This document shows, in pieces, positions 52,154-61,092 of a DNA stretch of 64,000 nucleotides. This DNA comes from Streptomyces sp. A2-16 (GTDB lineage: Bacteria > Actinomycetota > Actinomycetes > Streptomycetales > Streptomycetaceae), in the NCBI RefSeq assembly GCF_018128905.1, contig NZ_CP063808.1, forward strand, positions 1,240,001 through 1,304,000. Reading direction: 5' to 3'. The first letter of the stretch is position 1. Each line of letters opens with the position of its first letter. The notes below the pieces were generated by a model, which saw only the letters and a list, made by a program, of their open reading frames with translations, ran no database searches and was not told the DNA's origin. Made by a program: the position numbers and the translations under genes.

Positions 52154-52861
52154 ATGAACTCCCGTCAGCGCCGCGGCGTGATACTCCTGCTCCTGTCGGT
52201 CCTGGGCGCCCTCGCGGCCTTCGCCGGCGTGCTCTCCGTCATCGACGACGTGAAGTCCAAGGTCGGCCCCGAGGTCACGGCGTACGAGGTCAAGAAGGAC
52301 ATCGAGCCCTACACCCGGCTCACTGCGGCGCAGTTCGAGAAGACCGAGATGCCCGAGCGCTGGCTCTCCGCGAACGCGATCACCGACCTCGACGCCATCC
52401 GCGACAAGATCGCCGTGACGACCCTGAAGAAGGGCTCCCTGCTGCAGAGCGACATGATCGTCGACCAGCCGGCCCTGCAGCCCGGGCAGCAGGAGATCGC
52501 CATCATGATCGACGCGGCGACCGGCGTCGCCGGCAAGATCACGGCGGGCTCCGCGGTCAACGTGTACGCCACCTTCGAGGGGCAGCGGGAGGGTGATCCC
52601 GACCAGTCCAAGATCATCGTGACGAACGCACGGGTCCTCGACGTCGGCGACCTCACCCCTCTCCAGCCGGACGCCGACGACCGCACCCGCGCCGCCACCG
52701 AGGCCCGCCCGATCACCTTCGCGCTCTCCGCCCTCGACGCCCAGCGCATCACCTACGCCGAGTCGTTCGCCAAGCGGGTCCGGCTCGCGCTGGTCGCCCC
52801 GGGCGAGACCGGGACCGTGCCCGAGCAGGAGCGCACGTACGAACTCGCGAAGGACAAGTGA
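52154..52861 (+). CDS. cpaB: Flp pilus assembly protein CpaB (RcpC)
   Basis: A 235-residue protein with one N-terminal transmembrane helix (VILLLLSVLGALAAFAGVLSVI) and SAF-like domain (VKKDIEPYTRLTAAQFEKTEMP, TLKKGSLLQSDMI), followed by the RcpC C-terminal module (VNVYATFEGQ, ITFALSALDAQRITYAE). It is thought to anchor the pilus machine to the peptidoglycan. The ATG at 52154 starts the helix-preceding basic stretch (NSRQRRG). It is 9 bp ahead of cpaE. Confidence 0.9.
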   Translation: MNSRQRRGVILLLLSVLGALAAFAGVLSVIDDVKSKVGPEVTAYEVKKDIEPYTRLTAAQFEKTEMPERWLSANAITDLDAIRDKIAVTTLKKGSLLQSDMIVDQPALQPGQQEIAIMIDAATGVAGKITAGSAVNVYATFEGQREGDPDQSKIIVTNARVLDVGDLTPLQPDADDRTRAATEARPITFALSALDAQRITYAESFAKRVRLALVAPGETGTVPEQERTYELAKDK

Positions 52862-52870
52862 GAGGCCGCC

Positions 52871-54121
52871 ATGCCCACGAGGATCCTTCCGGCCGTCGGC
52901 GACGCGGACGCGGTCCGCTCCCTCACCACGCTGCTCAGCCAGCTCCCGGACGCCGAGCCCGTCGCCCCGGTCACCGACTCCACCCAGCTCATCGACACCC
53001 TCGCGCGCCTGGCGTCCGAGTCGATCGACGAACTGCCCGAGGTCGTCGTGGTGCACGAACGGATCGGGCCCGTCCCGGCCCTGGAACTCATCCGTGAGGT
53101 CGCCCTGCGCTTCCCGGCCGTCGGCGTCATCCTCGTCACCTCCGACGTCAGCCCCGGCCTCTTCCAGGCCGCCATGGACTACGGCGCCCGCGGCCTGATC
53201 TCCCTCCCGCTCGGCTACGAGGAGCTCGCCACCCGGGTGCACGCGGTCGCCCAGTGGTCGACAGGGGTACGACGGCACCTGGGCGCCGCGGGAGACGTCT
53301 TCACCGGCGTCGGCGGCACCGTCGTCACGGTCAGCGGCGCCAAGGGCGGCGTCGGCGCCACCACCACCGCCATCCAGCTCGCCCTCGCCGCCCAGGCCTC
53401 CGGCCGCACCACCGCCCTGCTCGACATGGACCTCCAGAGCGGCGATGTCGCCTCCTACCTGGACGTGCAGTTCCGCCGCTCGGTCGTCGACCTCGCCACC
53501 ATCAGCGACATCTCGCCGCGCGTCCTCGCCGACGCCGTCTTCTCCCACGACACCGGCCTCGCGCTGCTGCTCGCCCCCGGCGAGGGCGAACGCGGCGAGG
53601 AGGTCACCGAGCGCGCCGCCCGCCAGATCGTCTCCGCCCTGCGCTCCCGCTACGAGGTCGTGGTCGTCGACTGCGGGGCCCAGCTCAGCGGGGCGGGCGC
53701 CGCGGTCGTCGAGATGGCCGACACCGCGCTGTTGGTCACCACCCCGGACGTGGTCGCCGTGCGCGGCGCCAAGCGGGCCGTGCGCATGTGGGACCGGCTA
53801 CAGGTCCGCAAGGCCGAGGAGACCACCGTGGTCGTCAACCGCCACAGCCGCGGCACGGAGATCCAGGCCCCGCTCATCCAGAAGATCACCGGCACCGGGG
53901 TCGCGGCGACCGTCATCCCCGCGAACTTCAAGGAACTCCAGGGCGCGGTGGACGCGGGCCGGGTCCACGAACTCGACGCCAAGGGCACGGTCAAGCAGGC
54001 CCTGTGGACACTCGCCGGTGAACTGGGCCTGGTCAAGGGCACGGAGGCGAACTCCCACCGCAACGGAGGCCGGGAGCGGGGCGCGTTGGCCTTCCGGCGA
54101 CGCAAGGAGCTGGGGAGATGA
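52871..54121 (+). CDS. cpaE: CpaE-like ATPase of the Tad system
   Basis: A 416-residue MinD/ParA-type ATPase. Residues 1-135 resemble a receiver-like domain lacking a clear phospho-acceptor Asp; the ATPase has deviant Walker A KGGVGATT at 158-165 and VVVDCGAQL as the switch II region. It localises or energises pilus assembly at the membrane. ATG at 52871 with GAGAGGCC upstream. The stop overlaps the next ATG (ATGA). Confidence 0.9.
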   Translation: MPTRILPAVGDADAVRSLTTLLSQLPDAEPVAPVTDSTQLIDTLARLASESIDELPEVVVVHERIGPVPALELIREVALRFPAVGVILVTSDVSPGLFQAAMDYGARGLISLPLGYEELATRVHAVAQWSTGVRRHLGAAGDVFTGVGGTVVTVSGAKGGVGATTTAIQLALAAQASGRTTALLDMDLQSGDVASYLDVQFRRSVVDLATISDISPRVLADAVFSHDTGLALLLAPGEGERGEEVTERAARQIVSALRSRYEVVVVDCGAQLSGAGAAVVEMADTALLVTTPDVVAVRGAKRAVRMWDRLQVRKAEETTVVVNRHSRGTEIQAPLIQKITGTGVAATVIPANFKELQGAVDAGRVHELDAKGTVKQALWTLAGELGLVKGTEANSHRNGGRERGALAFRRRKELGR

Positions 54122-54918
54122 GCACCGCGGCCGGGGGGTCGCTTTATGGCGGGGCGGGTGATGGGGGCCTGTTCTCGGGTGGGCCGGGTGATGGGGGCCC
54201 GCTTTCCGGTGGTCCGGGTGCCGGTGGCCTGCTCCCGGGTGGTCGGGGTGCGGGGGGCCTGTTCTCCGGTGGTCCGGGTGCCGGTGGCCTGCTCCCGGGT
54301 GGTCGGGGTGCGGGGGGCCTGCTTTCCGGCGGGCCGAGTGCCGGGAGCCCGCTTTCCGGCGGTGCGAGTGCCGGTGGCTTGCTCTCCGACGGTCCCGGTA
54401 CGGGGGGCCTGCTCTCTGACGGGCCGGGCGCGATCAGTCCGTGGTCCGAGGGCGTGAGTGCCGATGGTGTGCCTCCCGGGAGCCTGCTCCCTGGAGGCGC
54501 GGGTTTGGTCTCCCGTGACACCGGGACGGCCGGTGGGCCCGGTCCTGGGCGGGCCCGTGGGGACGACGGGCAAGTGACGATCGAGTTCCTCGGGATGACC
54601 CCGCTGATCCTCGTCACCCTGGTGCTGCTGTGGCAGTTCGTGCTGCTGGGGTACACCTTCACACTCGCGGGGAATGCTGCGGACGAGGCGGTACGGGCCG
54701 CGACCGCGGCGGCGCCGGGGGAGCGGGAGGCCGCGTGCGAGCAGGCGGGACTGGACAAGCTGCCCGGCGCCTGGAGCGGCCAGGTGACCTGCAGCACCGG
54801 CGGCGGCTATGTCACGGCCGACGTCCGTCTCGACGTCCCCGTCCTCTTCCCGGGCACGATCGCCTTCCCCTTCCAGGTCGACGGACACGCGGGCGCGGTG
54901 GAGGAGGACAAGGACTGA
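54118..54918 (+). CDS. TadE-like pseudopilin preceded by a Gly-rich decapeptide repeat tract
   Basis: If ATG 54118 (overlapping the cpaE stop) is used, a 266-residue protein results: residues 11-130 are twelve 10-residue repeats (GGPGAGGLLP, GGRGAGGLFS and variants), then a TadE-type domain starting GDDGQVTIEFLGMTPLILV with one membrane helix and a processed prepilin-like motif. A second candidate start, TTG 54505, has a perfect GGAGG 7 nt upstream and would give a 137-residue protein of normal TadE size. Thus the repeat tract may be leader-like rather than coding. It probably forms a minor pilin, working with the next gene. Confidence 0.78.
   Translation: MSTAAGGSLYGGAGDGGLFSGGPGDGGPLSGGPGAGGLLPGGRGAGGLFSGGPGAGGLLPGGRGAGGLLSGGPSAGSPLSGGASAGGLLSDGPGTGGLLSDGPGAISPWSEGVSADGVPPGSLLPGGAGLVSRDTGTAGGPGPGRARGDDGQVTIEFLGMTPLILVTLVLLWQFVLLGYTFTLAGNAADEAVRAATAAAPGEREAACEQAGLDKLPGAWSGQVTCSTGGGYVTADVRLDVPVLFPGTIAFPFQVDGHAGAVEEDKD
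54148..54507 (+). repeat. 30-bp tandem repeat tract (12 units) in the tad locus
   Basis: A minisatellite with a 30-bp period (GGTCCGGGTGCCGGTGGCCT-type units), best conserved 54178-54357, degrading after. Coding for 10-residue repeats in frame with the pseudopilin and open in other frames as well. Confidence 0.88.
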
Positions 54919-54919
54919 G

Positions 54920-55273
54920 ATGTCGTACTCCCCGAAGAGCCCCCGCGACCGCGGCCAGGTCGCCATCGAGTACCTCGGGTTCATCCCGATCCTGATCCTC
55001 GTCGCCATGGCGGGCGTGCAGATCGGGCTCATCGCCTACACCGCCCAGCAGGCCGGTACGGCGGCCAGGGCCGGGGCGCGGGCCGCCTCGCTCGACCTGA
55101 GCGCGCAGGAGGGCTGTGTGAACGCCATCAGCGACTGGCTGTCCGTCGACTGCGCCGAGGGCGGGGGCGGCGACTCGGTCACCGTCACCGCCACCGTGCA
55201 GATCCCGTCGATCGTCCCGGGCTGGAGCTTCGACCCCGCCGTGAAGACCGCCACCATGCCGCTCGACCACTGA
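54920..55273 (+). CDS. TadE-like pseudopilin
   Basis: A 117-residue membrane protein. RDRGQVAIEYLGFIPILILVAMAGVQIGLIAYTAQQAG is the TadE/prepilin-type N-terminus with cleavage likely after the Gly in RGQ..E (Glu +5); the external domain has two cysteines. Adjacent (1 bp) to the larger TadE-like gene; they probably form a heteromer. ATG at 54920. Confidence 0.88.
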   Translation: MSYSPKSPRDRGQVAIEYLGFIPILILVAMAGVQIGLIAYTAQQAGTAARAGARAASLDLSAQEGCVNAISDWLSVDCAEGGGGDSVTVTATVQIPSIVPGWSFDPAVKTATMPLDH

Positions 55274-55285
55274 ACGAGGTACCCC

Positions 55286-56623
55286 ATGAGCCTGCGGTCC
55301 CGCATCAACACCCCCGAGGAGAACGGCAGCCGGGGCGAGGACGGCCATCTCGTCTCCTCCTACCGGGCCAAGCTCCTCGAGGAGATCGACCTCGCGGAGA
55401 TGAGCTCGCTGGCGGCGGCCGAGCGCCGGGCCCGCCTGGAGCGGGTGCTCGGGCACATCATCAGCCGTGAGGGCCCGGTCCTGTCGACCGTCGAACGCTC
55501 CCAGCTGATCCGGCGGGTGGTCGACGAGGCCCTCGGCCTCGGCATCCTGGAGCCGCTGCTCGAAGACGCCTCCATCACCGAGATCATGGTCAACGGCCCG
55601 GACTCGATCTTCGTCGAACGCGCGGGCCGCGTCGAGCAGTTGCCGCTGCGCTTCCCGTCCCACGACCAGCTGATGCAGACCATCGAGCGCATCGTCTCCA
55701 CGGTCAACCGGCGCGTGGACGAGACGAACCCGATGGTCGACGCGCGCCTGCCGTCCGGCGAGCGCGTCAACGTCATCATCCCGCCGCTCTCCCTGACCGG
55801 CGCCATCCTCACCATCCGCCGCTTCCCCCGCTCCTACACGCTCCAGGAACTGGTCGGCTTCGGCTCGCTCGACGAGAACATGCTTTACCTGCTGGCGGGC
55901 CTGGTGCAGGCGCGCTTCAACATCATCGTGTCGGGCGCGACGGGCACCGGGAAGACGACCCTCCTCAACGCGCTGTCCGGGCTCATCCCGGAGGGCGACC
56001 GGATCATCACCATCGAGGACTCCGCCGAACTCCAGCTCCAGCAACGGCACGTGGTCCGGCTGGAGTCGCGCCCGCCGAACGTCGAGGGCCAGGGCCGGGT
56101 CACCATCCGCGACCTGGTCCGCAACTCACTGCGCATGCGGCCCGACCGGATCGTGGTCGGAGAGGTCCGCGGCGGCGAGTCCCTGGACATGCTCCAGGCG
56201 ATGTCCACGGGCCACGACGGCTCCCTCGCCACCGTCCACGCCAACAGCGCGGAGGACGCCCTGATGCGGCTGAAGACCCTGGCCTCCATGTCCGAGGTGG
56301 AGATCCCCTTCGAGGCGCTGCACGACCAGATCAACAGCGCGGTCGACGTGATCATCCAGCTCACCCGGTTCGCCGACGGCGCCCGCCGGATCACCGAGAT
56401 CGCCCTGCTCGAGAGCAACGGCAGCGAGCCGTACCGCCTGGCGACGGTGGCCCGCTTCGACGCCCAGCCCATGGCGGCGGACGGCAGGATCTACGGCCGG
56501 TTCGAGTACTTCCCGCTGCCGCGCCGTACCGTCGACCGCCTCTACATGGCGAGCCAGCCCACCCCCCAGGCCTTCGGGGTGGCCCAGTCCGCGGCCCAGT
56601 TGGCCATCCGAGAAGCCAGGTAG
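55286..56623 (+). CDS. cpaF: Tad pilus secretion ATPase CpaF/TadA
   Basis: A 445-residue hexameric type II/IV secretion ATPase that powers pilin polymerisation and possibly retraction. Walker A GATGTGKT at 217-224; Asp/His boxes ITIEDSAELQL, VVGEVRGGESLDMLQAMSTGH and the following THANSAEDALMR are normal. ATG at 55286 with AACGAGG upstream. It is followed by tadB 11 nt on. Confidence 0.96.
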   Translation: MSLRSRINTPEENGSRGEDGHLVSSYRAKLLEEIDLAEMSSLAAAERRARLERVLGHIISREGPVLSTVERSQLIRRVVDEALGLGILEPLLEDASITEIMVNGPDSIFVERAGRVEQLPLRFPSHDQLMQTIERIVSTVNRRVDETNPMVDARLPSGERVNVIIPPLSLTGAILTIRRFPRSYTLQELVGFGSLDENMLYLLAGLVQARFNIIVSGATGTGKTTLLNALSGLIPEGDRIITIEDSAELQLQQRHVVRLESRPPNVEGQGRVTIRDLVRNSLRMRPDRIVVGEVRGGESLDMLQAMSTGHDGSLATVHANSAEDALMRLKTLASMSEVEIPFEALHDQINSAVDVIIQLTRFADGARRITEIALLESNGSEPYRLATVARFDAQPMAADGRIYGRFEYFPLPRRTVDRLYMASQPTPQAFGVAQSAAQLAIREAR

Positions 56624-56634
56624 GACCCACCCCC

Positions 56635-57579
56635 ATGGACCTGCAGACCCTAGTCACGCTCACCACCGGCGCCACCCTGCTGACGTGCGTGCTCGCCGTC
56701 GTGGGCGTCCACTTCTACGCCAAGGGCCGGGCCCAGCGGGCGGCCCTCGTGGACCGGTTGTCGTCCGCGGGCCAGGTGCAGTACACCGGCCGCCGCCGGC
56801 ACTTCCGCGACCTGGACCGCCGGCTGCGCCGCACCCGGCTCGGCCGAGGGCTGGAACTGCGGCTGGCGGCGACGGGTCTCGACGTGACGCCGGGCGAGTT
56901 CTTCGCCGCGATGATCGCGGTCGTCGGCGGGCTGTGGCTGATCGGCCAGGCCACCCTGGCGCCCTTCTTCGGCCCGCTGGCCGGACTCGCGGGTGTGTGG
57001 GCGGCGGTGCAGTTCCTCAACTGGCAGCGCCAGAAGCGCATCGAGAAGTTCATCAACCAACTCCCCGAACTGGCCCGCATCCTGGCCAACGCCACCCATG
57101 CCGGCCTCGCCCTGCGCACCGCGATCGGCATGGCCGCGGAGGAGCTGGAGGCCCCCGCCGGAGAGGAACTGGGCAACGTGGCGAACCAGTTGGCGGTGGG
57201 CGTGTCCATGGAGGACGCGCTGGACGAGATGGCCAAACGCCTGCCCTCCCGGGAACTGGTGGTCCTGGTGACGACCCTGGTGCTGTCGAACCGGGCGGGC
57301 GGCCAGGTCGTCAGCGCCCTCAGGAACCTGACCGAGACGCTGGAGGAACGCAAGGAGACCCGGCGCGAGGTCCGCACCCAGCTCTCCCAGGTCAGCATGA
57401 CGTCGTACGCCGTCCCGGTCCTGGGCATCGGCTCGCTGTTCCTGATGAACGGCGTGAAGGACGGCGCGCTTGAGCGGATGACGGGCTCACCGCTGGGCCA
57501 GGGCGCGGTGATCATTGCGTTCGCCCTCTACGCGGTCGGATTCATCCTGATCCGCCGGCTGTCACGGATCGACGTCTGA
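56635..57579 (+). CDS. tadB: Tad pilus platform protein TadB
   Basis: A 314-residue inner-membrane platform protein. Two N-terminal helices and two C-terminal helices flank a cytoplasmic type II secretion F-domain (INQLPELARILANATHAGLALRTAIGMAAEEL, DALDEMAKRLPSRELVVLVTTL). It works with TadC and CpaF to move pilin subunits. ATG at 56635; the Streptomyces locus has only about 13 bp on either side. Confidence 0.93.
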   Translation: MDLQTLVTLTTGATLLTCVLAVVGVHFYAKGRAQRAALVDRLSSAGQVQYTGRRRHFRDLDRRLRRTRLGRGLELRLAATGLDVTPGEFFAAMIAVVGGLWLIGQATLAPFFGPLAGLAGVWAAVQFLNWQRQKRIEKFINQLPELARILANATHAGLALRTAIGMAAEELEAPAGEELGNVANQLAVGVSMEDALDEMAKRLPSRELVVLVTTLVLSNRAGGQVVSALRNLTETLEERKETRREVRTQLSQVSMTSYAVPVLGIGSLFLMNGVKDGALERMTGSPLGQGAVIIAFALYAVGFILIRRLSRIDV

Positions 57580-57592
57580 GGAGGGGGCGGTC

Positions 57593-58483
57593 ATGATCGG
57601 TATCGGACTGGCCCTGTTGATGGCCGTGAGCGTGTGGGGCGTCTTCGCCGGCATCCGCATGTACCGGGCGGAGGCGAAACTCCCGAGCGACCTGGTGCTG
57701 GCACTGGAGGTCGGCTCCACCCGCACCGGCGCGGTGGACTCCCTGATCGACCGCATGGGCATGCGCTACGCCCCCGCCGTCCTGCGCCTGATGGGCCCCA
57801 AGCAGGTGGCGAAGTACCGCCGCAGGATCGACCTGGCGGGCAACCCGGGCGGCCTGACCATCAACCGCTACGCGGCCCGCAGGGCGGTCTACGGCTTCCT
57901 CGGCGCCCTGGGCTTCCTGGTGTTCCTGCTGCGCGGCCAGATCCTGGTGGCCCTGCTCCTGCTGGCCTTCGGGGCGTTCTGGACGGAGGTCGGCATCTGG
58001 TCGGCGATCCGGGTCAGGAAGGACGTCATCGAGCGCACGCTCCCCGACTTCCTGGACGTCCTCGCGGTCGTGGTGAGCGCGGGTCTGGGCTTCCGTCAGG
58101 CCCTGGACCGCGTCGCCTCGAAGTACGAGGGCCCCTGGGCCGACGAACTGCGCATCACGCTGCGCCAGATGGACCTGGGCATGAGCCGCCGCCAGGCCTT
58201 CGCGGAACTCCGCAGGCGCAACGACTCCGAACAGGTGGCGATGTTCGTGACGGCGCTCCAGCAGGGCGAGGAGCTGGGAGCGCCCATCGTGGACACCCTG
58301 GTCTCCCTGGCCAAGGACATGCGCCGCACCGACGCCCAGAACGCCCGCCGCAAGGCCGCCCGCGCGGTCCCCAAGGCCACCATGATGATCACCACCTTCA
58401 TGGTCCCGGCCACGATGCTGCTCCTGGCCGCGGGGCTCCTGCTGGGCTCGGGCACCGACTTCGGCACGATCACGGGGAAGTAG
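57593..58483 (+). CDS. tadC: Tad pilus platform protein TadC
   Basis: A 296-residue membrane protein with the same F-domain as TadB (FLDVLAVVVSAGLGFRQALDRVASKY, MSRRQAFAELRRRNDSEQVAMFVTALQQGEELG) flanked by membrane helices. GGAGGG lies before the ATG at 57593. It is followed by the sensor kinase gene after 8 bp, so the regulators are in the same transcript. Confidence 0.93.
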   Translation: MIGIGLALLMAVSVWGVFAGIRMYRAEAKLPSDLVLALEVGSTRTGAVDSLIDRMGMRYAPAVLRLMGPKQVAKYRRRIDLAGNPGGLTINRYAARRAVYGFLGALGFLVFLLRGQILVALLLLAFGAFWTEVGIWSAIRVRKDVIERTLPDFLDVLAVVVSAGLGFRQALDRVASKYEGPWADELRITLRQMDLGMSRRQAFAELRRRNDSEQVAMFVTALQQGEELGAPIVDTLVSLAKDMRRTDAQNARRKAARAVPKATMMITTFMVPATMLLLAAGLLLGSGTDFGTITGK

Positions 58484-58491
58484 GCGGGGCC

Positions 58492-59985
58492 ATGTCGATG
58501 ACGGGTGTGCGGAGGGTGGCGCGGGGGAGCGGGCCGAGGCCGGCGCGGAGGCGCAGGGCGGAAGCCGGGTCCCGGCCCGCGGGTGACACAGGGGCGGCGA
58601 TGCCGGGGCTGCCGCCGTGGGCCGTGGCGACGGAGGACGTGACCGCACGGGCGGCCGCCGAAGGCGACCGGCCCGCACAGGGCCCTCCGGCACTCGACGA
58701 CGACCTCCGCGCACGTGGTGCGGCTGGGGACGCGGACAGCGCGCCCGCCCACGCACCCGCACTCGACATCCAGGTCAACGCCCTCCAGGCCATGTGCCGC
58801 CAGGTCTTCGGCTTCCGGCTGGCGATGATCGCCCTCGCCGCCCCCGCGGCCCTCCTCAACGCCGGCCCCGGCCTCGGCACCCGCCTGGTCGGCGCCGCGG
58901 TGGTCGTCACCTTCATGGTCTCGTACGCCCTCTTCAGGGACTGGGAGCGCTTCGGCCCCCTCCTGCTGCGCCACCCGTCCCTCCTCGCCGCGGACACCCT
59001 CTTCGGCAGCCTCCTCCTGATCTCGGCGGGCCCGGACACCACGCTCGCCTACGTCAGCGTCTGCACCCCGCTCCTCGCCGGCATCGCCTACAGCTGGCGG
59101 GGTGCCGCGATCTTCGCGTCCCTGCAGTCCCTGATCCTGCTGCTGGCCCAGACGGCCCTCCCGCACCCGAACACGACCCCCGCCGACTTCCTTCTGCTGC
59201 CCGGCTTCTGCGTGATCACGGGCGCGGTCGGCTCCACCCTGCGCAACCTCCTGCTCCGCTTCGGCACGGCGACGCAGGCCCTCACCGCGATGAGGGCCCG
59301 CCTGGCCGTGACGGAGGCGATCGCCGAGGAACGGGCCCGTCTGGCACGGGAGATGCACGACTCGGTGGCGAAGACCCTCCACGGCGTGGCGCTGGCGGCG
59401 GAGGGCCTGGCGGCTTCCGCGGCGGCCCCCGCCCCGGACCCCGCCCTCCTGAAGCAGCAGGCCGAACTCGTCGCCCGCGCGGCCCGCAGAGCGGCGACGG
59501 AGTCCCGCGAACTCCTCACCGACCTGCGCCGGGACCCGGCCCCCACCACGGACGTACTGGCGGAACTGGCGGCCCGCACCAGGAACTTCGGCGCCCGCAC
59601 CGCGCTCCCCACCAACTACCGGGCCCCCACCCGCCCGCACCCCGCCCTCGCCGTACCGCCCCCCGTGGCCCGTCAGCTCCTCACCATCACGGAGGAGGCG
59701 ATGGAGAACGCCCACCGGCACGCCGAGGCCACACGGGTCGACGTCACCGCGGACGTCGACCCCGACCACGAACTGCTGCGCATCAGCGTCCACGACGACG
59801 GCCGCGGCCTGCCCCCCGACACCACCCTCGACGCACTCCGCCGCTCCGGACACTTCGGCCTGGTCGGCATGGTGGAACGCGCCGAGTCGGTGGGCGCCCG
59901 TCTCCACATCGGCGAGGGCGCGGACGCGAAGGGCACGCACGTACTCCTGGAACTGCCCCTGACGCCCCCGCGAGCCGACCGATGA
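58492..59985 (+). CDS. NarL-type sensor histidine kinase in the Tad locus
   Basis: A 497-residue kinase. Residues 1-95 are Pro/Ala-rich and cytoplasmic; about 100-255 contain five or six membrane helices; then HisKA_3 with phospho-acceptor His289 (AREMHDSVAKTLHG), and a HATPase with N box (TEEAMENAHRHAEA), DDGRGLP and GHFGLVGMVERA. It probably senses a membrane or small-molecule signal and phosphorylates the next gene's product. ATG at 58492. It is in the tad operon, after tadC. Confidence 0.92.
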   Translation: MSMTGVRRVARGSGPRPARRRRAEAGSRPAGDTGAAMPGLPPWAVATEDVTARAAAEGDRPAQGPPALDDDLRARGAAGDADSAPAHAPALDIQVNALQAMCRQVFGFRLAMIALAAPAALLNAGPGLGTRLVGAAVVVTFMVSYALFRDWERFGPLLLRHPSLLAADTLFGSLLLISAGPDTTLAYVSVCTPLLAGIAYSWRGAAIFASLQSLILLLAQTALPHPNTTPADFLLLPGFCVITGAVGSTLRNLLLRFGTATQALTAMRARLAVTEAIAEERARLAREMHDSVAKTLHGVALAAEGLAASAAAPAPDPALLKQQAELVARAARRAATESRELLTDLRRDPAPTTDVLAELAARTRNFGARTALPTNYRAPTRPHPALAVPPPVARQLLTITEEAMENAHRHAEATRVDVTADVDPDHELLRISVHDDGRGLPPDTTLDALRRSGHFGLVGMVERAESVGARLHIGEGADAKGTHVLLELPLTPPRADR

Positions 59986-60017
59986 CCCCCCACCCCACCC
60001 CGAGAGGAGGCCGCGAC

Positions 60018-60818
60018 ATGCCGGACGCCCCCCAGCACCCCACCCCACCGATCGCGCTGTTCCCCACGGCCCCGGCCCCGGCCGCCCCCGTCCGGATCGT
60101 CGTCGCCGACGACAACCCGGTGGTCCGAGCGGGCCTCACCGCCCTTCTCTCGGGCCGTGCGGACATCACGGTCGTGGCGGAGGCGGCGGACGGCCGGGAG
60201 GCGTACGAGGCCGCGAGCCGCCACCGCCCGGACGTGGTCCTGCTGGACGTCCGGATGCCCGGCGTCGACGGGATCACCGCGCTTCCGTACCTCGTGCCGA
60301 TCGCGCCGGTGCTGATGCTGACGTACAGCGGAGAGCCTCGGACCGTGCAGGAGGCCCTGCGCGGGGGAGCCGACGGCTACCTCGTCCACGGCGAGTTCAC
60401 GGTGGACCAACTCGTCGAGGCGGTACGGGACACCGTGCGGGGCCGTACGCATCTCACCCCCACGGCGGCGGGCGCCCTGGTCACCCAACTACGCGATGCG
60501 AATGCACACGTAGACGCCCATCTCCCGCCCCCAGTAAAGCCAATTCCCCTCAAAGGGCTTTCGCAACTGCAATCATCTGTGGGACAGTCGTCCTCGGACC
60601 GGTCGCGTTCCCAACTCAGCGCGAGGGAGGCGGAGATCATGGACCTCATCGCATCCGGCATGACCAACCAGCAGATCGCCGCCGCCTGCTTCATCAGCGA
60701 GAAGACCGTCAAGAACCACATCAACCGCATCTTCGCCAAGCTCCACAGCACGAGCCGCTCCGAGGCCGCCGCGAAGTGGCTGGGCACGGCGCCGAGTTCG
60801 GGCCGAGGGGTGGGATGA
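60018..60818 (+). CDS. NarL/LuxR-type response regulator in the Tad locus
   Basis: A 266-residue response regulator. Receiver domain about 25-145 with phospho-acceptor Asp77 (VVLLDVRMPG), and LuxR-type HTH at the C-terminus (LSAREAEIMDLIASGMTNQQIAAACFISEKTVKNHINRIF). The linker (about 155-195) is unusually A/T-rich and Pro/Ser/Gln-rich for this genome. GAGGAGG precedes ATG 60018. It likely controls pilin expression; the next intergenic region has a repeated TTGGGCCC. Confidence 0.93.
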   Translation: MPDAPQHPTPPIALFPTAPAPAAPVRIVVADDNPVVRAGLTALLSGRADITVVAEAADGREAYEAASRHRPDVVLLDVRMPGVDGITALPYLVPIAPVLMLTYSGEPRTVQEALRGGADGYLVHGEFTVDQLVEAVRDTVRGRTHLTPTAAGALVTQLRDANAHVDAHLPPPVKPIPLKGLSQLQSSVGQSSSDRSRSQLSAREAEIMDLIASGMTNQQIAAACFISEKTVKNHINRIFAKLHSTSRSEAAAKWLGTAPSSGRGVG

Positions 60819-60835
60819 CCCGTGCCGATGCGAGC

Positions 60836-60863
60836 TTGGGCCCGGAATTGGGCCCAGGGGCCC
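60836..60863 (+). promoter_or_regulatory. repeated TTGGGCCC sites upstream of Flp pilin
   Basis: Identical TTGGGCCC at 60836-60843 and 60848-60855 (12-bp centre spacing, about one helical turn), plus GGGGCCC at 60857-60863. Located between the response regulator and pilin genes; a candidate target of the regulator. Confidence 0.45.
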
Positions 60864-60930
60864 TGCGCCGACCGGGATCCGCGGGTCTACGTTCCGGTTG
60901 TCGATGGCGGCGACACCGAAGGGTCTCACG

Positions 60931-61092
60931 ATGAGCAACCGGTTCAACGACGACAAGGGTCAGACCGCGGTCGAGTACCTGGGCATCATCGCGGTGGTGG
61001 TGGCGATCGTGCTGGCGATCACGGGCACGGACATCGGCCAGGCCATCTACGACGCGATCGTGGACAAGATCGACGAAGTCATCGGCGCCTGA
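60931..61092 (+). CDS. flp: Flp/Fap-type pilin
   Basis: A 53-residue pilin precursor. A short hydrophilic leader (SNRFNDDKG) is followed by the class III prepilin motif GQTAVEYLGII with Glu +5 and Tyr +6 after the Gly, then the hydrophobic helix VVVAIVLAITGTDIGQAIYDAIVDKI. It should be cleaved by a TadV-type peptidase and assembled into the Flp pilus. ATG at 60931. The TadG-like gene follows, with overlapping stop/start. Confidence 0.93.
   Translation: MSNRFNDDKGQTAVEYLGIIAVVVAIVLAITGTDIGQAIYDAIVDKIDEVIGA

Noticed and set aside
54148..54507. 30-bp periodic repeats considered as a CRISPR array.
   Set aside because: Units are contiguous without unique spacers, have no cas genes nearby and keep one open reading frame of 10-residue units.
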